64,000 nt of DNA from an uncultured Dorea sp. (GTDB taxonomy: Bacteria; Bacillota_A; Clostridia; Lachnospirales; Lachnospiraceae). The first letter of the stretch is position 1; each line of letters starts with the position of its first letter. The stretch lies in assembly GCA_910578865.1 (NCBI GenBank), contig CAJTRM010000004.1, positions 1 to 64,000 on the forward strand. The letters run 5' to 3'. Below the pieces are notes generated by a model. It saw only the letters and a list, made by a program, of their open reading frames with translations. It did no database searches and had not been told where the DNA came from. A program made the translations under genes and the position numbers. Shown here piece by piece: positions 58,648 to 64,000 of this stretch.

Positions 58648-58753
58648 AAGGGCTTCATTACTGACGGATAATGTGGGTTACCACAGGGGAATGGAGTACC
58701 GTGATTAGCCGACCGTCTGGGCAGCATTGCTTTTTAGTATGCTGCTTTTTTTA
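58648..58753 (+). ncRNA. ZTP (pfl) riboswitch with terminator-type expression platform
   Basis: ACTGACGG (58669-58676) and the 3' core GCCGACCGTCTGGGCA (58707-58722) are the two conserved parts of the ZMP/ZTP aptamer; GTGGGTTACCAC between them forms a hairpin, and GACGG can pair with CCGTC as the pseudoknot-containing fold requires. Immediately after comes a terminator: GCAGCAT ... ATGCTGC (ending 58745) and TTTTTTTA. When ZMP/ZTP (a sign of low 10-formyl-THF) is present the terminator is expected not to form, turning on pflB. The 311-bp gap 58556-58866 otherwise holds the cotJC terminator and the promoter. Confidence 0.93.
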
Positions 58754-58866
58754 TTTCAGTATGGATCTCGAAAGGTATTGACAGCAGAACTGAGAGATTT
58801 GCAGATGCATCTGGTTAAAAAAGCAGCAGGGCAATGTCATTTTCTTAAGAGCAGGAGGAAGATGAT

Positions 58867-61101
58867 ATGATGTTTACACAGTGGGAAGGATTTGAAGGGG
58901 GAAACTGGCAGGAGTCCATAGATGTCCGTGATTTTATTCAGAAGAACTATACGCCTTATGATGGAAATGAGGAGTTTCTTGCGCCGGCAACCGAGAGAAC
59001 GAATCGGCTGCTGCATAAATTTGAAAATCTCCTGGCCCTGGAGCGGGAGTTCGGCGGGGTGCTGGATATTGATACCCATACGGTAACCTCACTTCTGAAT
59101 TATAAGCCGGGGTATCTTGATAAAGAGGAAGAAATTATCGTAGGCCTGCAGACGGACCGTCCGTTAAAGAGAGGGGTGAACCCCTTCGGAGGGCTGCGGA
59201 TGACCCGGGATGCCTGTAAGGCATATGGCTATGAGCTTTCAGATAAGGTGGAAAATGAGTTCCGGTACAGGACTACCCACAATGACGGGGTGTTCCGTGT
59301 GTATAATAAAGCTACGAAGGCGGCCAGACACTGTGGATTGATCACAGGTCTTCCGGATGCTTACGGGAGAGGCCGTATTATCGGGGATTATCGGAGGGCG
59401 GCTCTCTACGGGATTGATTTCCTGATTGAGGAGAAGCAGAAAGATAAGGACCGGATCAGTATGGAAGATATGGATGTGGATCACATTCGTTTATTGGAGG
59501 AATTATACCAGCAGATTAATTTCCTCGGCAAATTAAAAGAGATGGCTATGTTGTACGGCTATGATATCAGCAAGCCGGCCTCGAATGCAAGGGAGGCGGT
59601 ACAGTGGCTGTATTTTGCTTATCTTGGAGCTATCAAGGAACAGAATGGGGCGGCTATGAGCCTTGGAAGAACTTCTACATTTTTAGACATTTATTTTGAA
59701 CGTGATCTAAGGAACGGGGTTCTCACGGAGGAGGAAGCTCAGGAAATTATTGATGATTTTGTTATGAAGCTCCGTATGGCGAGACATTTGCGTACTCCGG
59801 AGTATAATGAACTTTTTGCCGGAGACCCTATGTGGATTACGGAGGCTCTTGGAGGAATCGGTGAGGACGGGAGAAGTATGGTGACGAAGAACACTTACCG
59901 CATGCTCCACACGCTATATAATCTGAAAGCTTCTGCAGAGCCGAATCTTACAGTGCTGTGGTCACAGGCACTTCCAGAGAATTTTAAGAAATACTGTGCA
60001 AAGGTATCCTGTGATACAGATGCCATCCAGTATGAGAACGATGATCTGATGCGTCCGAAGTTTGGCGACGATTACGGAATTGCCTGTTGTGTATCTGCCA
60101 TGAGAATCGGAAAAGAGATGCAGTTTTTCGGGGCGAGGGCAAATCTTGCAAAGCTGCTCCTGATGGCGTTGAACGGCGGAAGAGATGAAAAGCAGGGCAT
60201 GCAGGTGGGGCCGGAGCATGCACCGTATGAAGGGGAATATCTGGAATACGATAGGGTTGTAAAGCTGCTGGATATTTATCGGCCATGGCTTGCAAAGATG
60301 TATGCAAATACAATGAATGTGATTCATTATATGCATGACAAGTACGCATATGAGAAAACGCAGATGGCTCTCCATGATACAGAGGTGCATCGTTTTATGG
60401 CATTTGGGATTGCAGGGCTCAGTGTGGTAGCGGATTCTCTGTCGGCGATCAAGTATGCCAGGGTAAGATGCATCCGCGATGAAGAGACAGGAATGATCAC
60501 TGATTATGAAGTGATCGGGGAGTATCCGGCATATGGCAATGACGACGACCGGGCGGACGATATTGCCAGAGAGCAGGTAAGGCTGTTCTATGAAGAATTG
60601 AAGAAACAGAAATTGTATAAGGAAGCGGAGCCGACGCTTTCCATCCTTACCATTACATCCAATGTTGTGTACGGTAAGAAGACGGGGGCTACCCCGGATG
60701 GAAGAAAAGCAGGTGAGCCGTTTGCGCCCGGCGCCAATCCGATGCATGGGAGAGATAAAAACGGAGCTCTGGCATCCCTGAATTCAGTAGCCAAGCTGTC
60801 TTATGACTGCTGCAAAGACGGAATATCCAACACATTTTCTATTGTTCCCCAGGCAACGGGCAAGACAGAGGAAGAGCGGCTTGCGAATCTGACTGCGGTG
60901 CTGGACGGGTATTTCCGGCAGATGGCGCATCACCTGAATGTCAATGTCCTGAACAGGGAAGTACTGCTGGATGCTTATGAAAACCCGGAAAAATATCCGA
61001 ACCTTACGATCCGGGTATCCGGCTATGCTGTAAACTTTATAAAATTATCCAGAGAGCAGCAGAAGGAAGTTATATCAAGAACCTTCCATGAGCATATGTA
61101 A
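58867..61101 (+). CDS. pflB: pyruvate formate-lyase (formate C-acetyltransferase)
   Basis: A 744-residue glycyl-radical enzyme turning pyruvate and CoA into acetyl-CoA and formate. The two active-site cysteines are in GIACCVSAM (Cys407-Cys408); the glycyl radical site is RVSGYAVNF (Gly719) near the C-terminus. Other blocks: HNDGVFRVYNKATKAARHCG, LPDAYGRGRIIGDYRR, RTSTFLDIYFERDL. It is oxygen sensitive and needs an activase (PflA), which is not adjacent. Formate is the one-carbon source for 10-formyl-THF and purine synthesis, which explains the ZTP riboswitch. Start ATG 58867 (or 58870) behind GGAGGAAG. Confidence 0.97.
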   Translation: MMFTQWEGFEGGNWQESIDVRDFIQKNYTPYDGNEEFLAPATERTNRLLHKFENLLALEREFGGVLDIDTHTVTSLLNYKPGYLDKEEEIIVGLQTDRPLKRGVNPFGGLRMTRDACKAYGYELSDKVENEFRYRTTHNDGVFRVYNKATKAARHCGLITGLPDAYGRGRIIGDYRRAALYGIDFLIEEKQKDKDRISMEDMDVDHIRLLEELYQQINFLGKLKEMAMLYGYDISKPASNAREAVQWLYFAYLGAIKEQNGAAMSLGRTSTFLDIYFERDLRNGVLTEEEAQEIIDDFVMKLRMARHLRTPEYNELFAGDPMWITEALGGIGEDGRSMVTKNTYRMLHTLYNLKASAEPNLTVLWSQALPENFKKYCAKVSCDTDAIQYENDDLMRPKFGDDYGIACCVSAMRIGKEMQFFGARANLAKLLLMALNGGRDEKQGMQVGPEHAPYEGEYLEYDRVVKLLDIYRPWLAKMYANTMNVIHYMHDKYAYEKTQMALHDTEVHRFMAFGIAGLSVVADSLSAIKYARVRCIRDEETGMITDYEVIGEYPAYGNDDDRADDIAREQVRLFYEELKKQKLYKEAEPTLSILTITSNVVYGKKTGATPDGRKAGEPFAPGANPMHGRDKNGALASLNSVAKLSYDCCKDGISNTFSIVPQATGKTEEERLANLTAVLDGYFRQMAHHLNVNVLNREVLLDAYENPEKYPNLTIRVSGYAVNFIKLSREQQKEVISRTFHEHM

Positions 61102-61110
61102 TCTGGAGCA

Positions 61111-61151
61111 AAAGGGTTTTCCGGCCGGTTTTCGGGAGGCCCTTTATTTTT
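61111..61151 (+). terminator. intrinsic terminator of pflB
   Basis: AAAGGG / CCCTTT, extended by TTTTCC / GGGAGG pairs, then ATTTTTT. Confidence 0.75.
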
Positions 61152-61207
61152 TGCTTGTTTTTGTTTTTATATCTGAGTATAATAAAAACGATTGGAGTGT
61201 AAATAAT

Positions 61208-62359
61208 ATGGCAAGGAAAAAAAAGAGAAATGACAGTACGACAATCCGTTATTATGATTACAGCCTGATAGCAATCCTTATGTTTCTGGTCTGCTTCGGG
61301 CTGGTCATGCTCTACAGCACCAGTGCGTACAGTGCGCTCACGACATATCGCGACAGTATGTATTACTTTAAAAGGCAGCTGGTTTTCTGTGCGTTTGGTT
61401 TTTTTGTAGTTTACGTTGTATCAAGGATAGATTATCACTGGTACATCAAATGTGCAAAATTACTTTATATCGTATCCTTGTTTTTGATGGCTCTTGTGCA
61501 GACTCCGCTTGGGAAGGAAGTAAACGGCGCCAGGAGATGGATCAGGCTTCCGGCAGGACAGCAGTTCCAGCCGGCGGAGGTGGCAAAGATCGCGGTTATC
61601 CTGTTTATCGCGGTGCTGCTGTGTAAGGCGGGAAAAGAGGCTCATTCCTTAAGAGGGATATGGAAGGTGCTCAGGTGGGGCGGACTATCTTCGGCATGTG
61701 TGCTGTTTTTGACGGATAATCTTAGTACGGCGGTGATTGTGTTTGGGATTACCTGTATTATGATTTTTGTGGTGCACCCAAAGACGGCGCCTTTCGTGGT
61801 GCTCCTGACGGCCGGGATGTCGGTGATTCTGATCGCAGTTCAGGTTATCGGGGCCAATCTTGCTACCAGTGATAATTTCCGGCTTCGGAGAATTATCGTG
61901 TGGCTGAACCCGGAGGAACATGCTGCCGACGGAGCTTTCCAGATCCTGCAGGGTCTGTATGCCATCGGTTCCGGAGGTTTTTTCGGGAAGGGACTGGGAA
62001 ACAGCGCTCAGAAGAGAATTATCCCGGAAGTGCAAAACGATATGATCCTTTCTGTTATCTGCGAAGAGCTGGGGGTATTTGGAGCCATTGTTGTGCTTAC
62101 CTTGTTTGCAATGCTTTTGTACCGGCTTTTGTTTATCGCGCAGAATGCACCGGATCTCTACGGCTCTCTTGTGGTGACGGGGATTTTTGCACATATTGCG
62201 ATTCAGGTTATTTTGAATGTAGCAGTTGTGACGAATACGATACCAAATACCGGAATCACCCTGCCATTTGTCAGCTATGGCGGAACATCCATTTTGTTTC
62301 TGATGGCGGAGATGGGAATTGCGCTTGGAGTATCCAGAAGAATAAAATTTGAACAATAA
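61208..62359 (+). CDS. ftsW: FtsW/RodA/SpoVE family peptidoglycan glycosyltransferase
   Basis: A 383-residue SEDS-family polymerase with about ten membrane segments. Motifs: CFGLVMLYSTSAYSALTTYR, RWIRLPAGQQFQPAEVAKIA (catalytic-loop region), AIGSGGFFGKGLGNSAQKRI, VQNDMILSVICEELGVFGA and TGITLPFVSYGGTSILFLM. It polymerises lipid II at septum or wall with a class B PBP. FtsW fits the position just before mraZ, but SpoVE or RodA cannot be excluded. Start ATG 61208 (MARKKKRND) with TTGGAGTG; an in-frame ATG at 61088 inside pflB is rejected. Confidence 0.92.
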   Translation: MARKKKRNDSTTIRYYDYSLIAILMFLVCFGLVMLYSTSAYSALTTYRDSMYYFKRQLVFCAFGFFVVYVVSRIDYHWYIKCAKLLYIVSLFLMALVQTPLGKEVNGARRWIRLPAGQQFQPAEVAKIAVILFIAVLLCKAGKEAHSLRGIWKVLRWGGLSSACVLFLTDNLSTAVIVFGITCIMIFVVHPKTAPFVVLLTAGMSVILIAVQVIGANLATSDNFRLRRIIVWLNPEEHAADGAFQILQGLYAIGSGGFFGKGLGNSAQKRIIPEVQNDMILSVICEELGVFGAIVVLTLFAMLLYRLLFIAQNAPDLYGSLVVTGIFAHIAIQVILNVAVVTNTIPNTGITLPFVSYGGTSILFLMAEMGIALGVSRRIKFEQ

Positions 62360-62400
62360 AAAGCTTTCTTTTCACGTACGGATATGGTATGATGAATAAC

Positions 62401-62417
62401 GTAGTATTCAATACTAC
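62401..62417 (+). promoter_or_regulatory. inverted repeat upstream of degV (possible operator)
   Basis: GTAGTATTCAATACTAC is a perfect palindrome around a central C, located just past a TATGAT -10-like box (62388-62393). Position and symmetry suit a repressor operator. Confidence 0.4.
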
Positions 62418-62472
62418 ATAGTATAGATGTAATTATCGTACAATGTTTGTGCAAGTATGTGGGAGGAAGTTT

Positions 62473-63312
62473 ATGAGTTACAAAATCATTGTGGACAGCT
62501 GCGGGGAATTGACAGAGGAGATGAAAGCGTCCGGGAATTATGAGACGGCATCTCTTGAGATTGACGTGGAAGGACATCATATTGTAGACGATCATACGTT
62601 TGATCAGGCAGAATTTTTAAGGCTTGTGGCCGGCACCCAGGAATGTCCGAAGTCTTCCTGCCCGTCTCCGGAAAGGTATATGGAAGCTTACAATTGTAAG
62701 GCAGAGCATGTATACGCGGTGACATTGTCCGCAGAGTTGAGTGGTTCCTATAACAGTGCAGTTCTGGGCAAGAATCTGTATCATGAAGAATACGGAGAGA
62801 AAGATATCTATATATTTAATTCACGGTCAGCATCGGTGGGAGAGACTTTGATTGCCCTTAAGATTGCAGAATGTGAAGAAAAAGGTATGAGTTTCCGGGA
62901 GATTATAGAGGCGGTAGAGGCATATATTGAAGGGCAGAATACGTATTTTGTGCTGGAAAGCCTGGATACGCTCCGCAAGAACGGAAGATTGACGGGGCTG
63001 AAGGCCGTGGTGGCTACTGCACTCAATATTAAACCTGTGATGGGAGCGACGCCGCAGGGAACTATCTGTCAGATCGGCCAGGCCAGAGGGATTAATAAGG
63101 CGCTGACTAAGATGGTGGATCATGTAATAGAAGATATTAAAGATTCCAAAGAGAAGGTTCTTGCTATTTCCCATTGCAACTGCAGAGAACGGGCAGAGGG
63201 CGTGAAAAGGATGATTCTGGAACGGATGAAGGTAAAGAGTGTCATTATACTGGATACTGCGGGTATCAGCAGTATGTATGCATCTGACGGAGGCGTGATT
63301 CTGGTTGTATAA
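62473..63312 (+). CDS. DegV family fatty-acid-binding protein
   Basis: A 279-residue DegV/FakB-type protein that holds a fatty acid for phosphorylation by FakA. MSYKIIVDSCGELTEEMKAS, VDDHTFDQAEFLRLV, PSPERYMEAY-like region, VYAVTLSAELSGSYNSAVLG, ESLDTLRKNGRLTGLKAV and a C-terminal GVILVV. Start ATG 62473 with GGGAGGAAG. FakA is not in the window. Several DegV copies are usual in Firmicutes, so the lipid specificity is open. Confidence 0.9.
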   Translation: MSYKIIVDSCGELTEEMKASGNYETASLEIDVEGHHIVDDHTFDQAEFLRLVAGTQECPKSSCPSPERYMEAYNCKAEHVYAVTLSAELSGSYNSAVLGKNLYHEEYGEKDIYIFNSRSASVGETLIALKIAECEEKGMSFREIIEAVEAYIEGQNTYFVLESLDTLRKNGRLTGLKAVVATALNIKPVMGATPQGTICQIGQARGINKALTKMVDHVIEDIKDSKEKVLAISHCNCRERAEGVKRMILERMKVKSVIILDTAGISSMYASDGGVILVV

Positions 63313-63430
63313 TTTCCTGATCTGTGATAAAATAGTGCTGATATGGTTTGCGCTGTTGTATGCAGGCTGTGTTGATTTTCCGGTATATTAGTGTTTTACA
63401 CCGGCGATTAGGGTAAAAGGAGTTTTTAAG

Positions 63431-63703
63431 ATGAGTCAGGCGAAGGTAGACAGATATAAAGAAGAAAAAGCAAACCGCAAAAAAAATATGAAAAAGGAAA
63501 AGGTGCAGAATTTTTTCCGGAAGATCATTATATGTATTGCAGGAATAGCACTTGTGGGTGGAATAGGATATTCTGCCTATGATACGTATGAATCCAGCCG
63601 TGGTAAGGAGGAAGTGGAGATTGATTACTCTGCCTTTACGGACTTCCAGCAGGACCTTGCTTCGGTGGCGGCGGAAGAGGCAGCAGCGGGGCAGGCACAA
63701 TAG
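63431..63703 (+). CDS. small membrane-anchored protein of unknown function
   Basis: A 90-residue protein: a very basic coil-forming N-terminus (KVDRYKEEKANRKKNMKKEK), one membrane helix (~32-50, IIICIAGIALVGGIGYSAY) and a short acidic extracellular tail (EEVEIDYSAFTDFQQDLASV). It starts at ATG 63431 behind AAAAGGAG. It stands between degV and mraZ and is followed by a terminator. No family recognised; it might be a division-cluster accessory, which is inference only. Confidence 0.7.
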   Translation: MSQAKVDRYKEEKANRKKNMKKEKVQNFFRKIIICIAGIALVGGIGYSAYDTYESSRGKEEVEIDYSAFTDFQQDLASVAAEEAAAGQAQ

Positions 63704-63744
63704 AGGATGAGTGCAGATGCAATAAATTAATAAGTAGAAAAAAG

Positions 63745-63775
63745 AGGACAGGGAAACTTGTCCTTTTTTTATTTT
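63745..63775 (+). terminator. intrinsic terminator before mraZ
   Basis: AGGACA, GGGAAACT loop, TGTCCT, then a run of seven T and ATTTTT; flanked by A on the left. Confidence 0.85.
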
Positions 63776-63788
63776 TGTAAAAAAGGGG

Positions 63789-63817
63789 TTGAAATAACCG
63801 TGAAAGTGGTTTACAAT
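63789..63817 (+). promoter_or_regulatory. promoter of the mraZ (division) cluster
   Basis: TTGAAA (63789-63794), 17-bp spacer, TACAAT (63812-63817). The GTGG operator array begins in the spacer and runs downstream. Confidence 0.6.
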
Positions 63818-63870
63818 GGTTTCAAGTGGTAGAAAGTGGTGAAAAGTGGTACAGAGTGGTATAAAAGTGG
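63806..63870 (+). promoter_or_regulatory. MraZ operator array (10-bp-period GTGG repeats)
   Basis: GTGGT at 63806, 63826, 63836, 63846, 63856, ATGGT at 63816, and GTGG at 63867: seven boxes spaced 10 bp (the last 11), one per helical turn, all on one face of the DNA and covering the -10 and early leader of mraZ. MraZ is a multimeric repressor that binds such direct repeats and controls its own operon. Confidence 0.85.
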
Positions 63871-63898
63871 CAGACCACTTTGAAAGAGGGTGAGTCTG

Positions 63899-64000
63899 AT
63901 GCTGAAGGGGTTGAAAGGTGAATACAGTCATAACGTTGACACCAAAGGAAGGCTGATCATTCCTGCAAAATTCCGTGACGATTTAGGGGAGCATTTCGTC
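63899..64000 (+). CDS. mraZ: transcriptional regulator MraZ (5' part, cut by window edge)
   Basis: 34 codons are visible: MLKGLKGEYSHNVDTKGRLI followed by IPAKFRDDLGEHFV, the first AbrB-like repeat of MraZ with the DTKGRLIIPAKFR core. MraZ represses the division and cell wall (dcw) cluster that usually follows it (rsmH, ftsL, pbp). Start ATG 63899 follows AGAGGG with good spacing. The gene runs on past the window. Confidence 0.95.
   Translation, partial: MLKGLKGEYSHNVDTKGRLIIPAKFRDDLGEHFV

Noticed and set aside
63806..63870. CRISPR or microsatellite
   Set aside because: Period is only 10 bp, and position before mraZ fits an operator array.

Overview
The window reads as chromosome of a spore-forming, anaerobic Lachnospiraceae-type Firmicute (Clostridia). 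Evidence: spore genes (sigK, cotJABC), CodY, CIRCE-controlled groESL, a glycyl-radical pyruvate formate-lyase, IreB/RuvX/DUF1292/Fur/RNase J gene order, MraZ at the start of a division cluster, choline-binding cell-wall repeats, and AGGAGG-type ribosome binding sites. The genus cannot be fixed from sequence reading alone.

Layout. (1) 1-13.5 kb: an AT-rich cell-surface polysaccharide locus, all on +. It holds a SGNH-like/citrate-lyase-ligase-like fusion, then a WecE-type aminotransferase, RmlB and RmlA, which together predict dTDP-4-amino-4,6-dideoxygalactose. Four glycosyltransferases, a LytR-CpsA-Psr (LCP) polymer-attachment enzyme with a Gly/Asn-rich tail, a Wzx-type flippase and UDP-galactopyranose mutase (Glf) follow, so the polymer probably also carries galactofuranose. 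(2) 13.5-21.3 kb: a transposase fossil, a large secreted M6-type metalloprotease with choline-binding repeats on -, glmS, a decayed second glf and a second LCP gene. The paired glf and LCP genes suggest that a resident surface-polymer locus was partly replaced by the AT-rich one. (3) 21.4-24.5 kb: envelope proteins (cohesin-like membrane protein, YdcF-like, GH25). (4) 24.5-35.6 kb: RNA modification, sulfur transfer and housekeeping (prmA, rsmE, cysteine desulfurase, thiI, an HPr-like protein without the phosphoryl-accepting His, mtaB, ireB, ruvX, fur, RNase J, O-methyltransferase, U32 protein). (5) 36-46.9 kb: sigK, comM, dprA, topA, codY, groESL, guaB. (6) 47-54.4 kb: galM, a PGRP-type amidase, a large BaiCD/BaiH-like flavin/Fe-S reductase on -, a chorismate mutase-shikimate kinase fusion, yqeG, a structured repetitive element, efp and a DUF5688 gene. 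(7) 54.5-64 kb: tRNA-Arg(CCG), an HtrA protease, cotJABC, a ZTP riboswitch in front of pflB, ftsW, degV and the start of mraZ behind an operator array of 10-bp period.

The most interesting items are the SGNH/CitC fusion with a Cys where the SGNH serine is expected; the 163-bp element after yqeG, with terminal inverted repeats and several nested hairpins, plus a relic of its right end 17 kb away; the living/dead glf pair; the His-less HPr; the ZTP riboswitch on pflB; and the MraZ operator array. All functions are read from sequence motifs; no database search was run.
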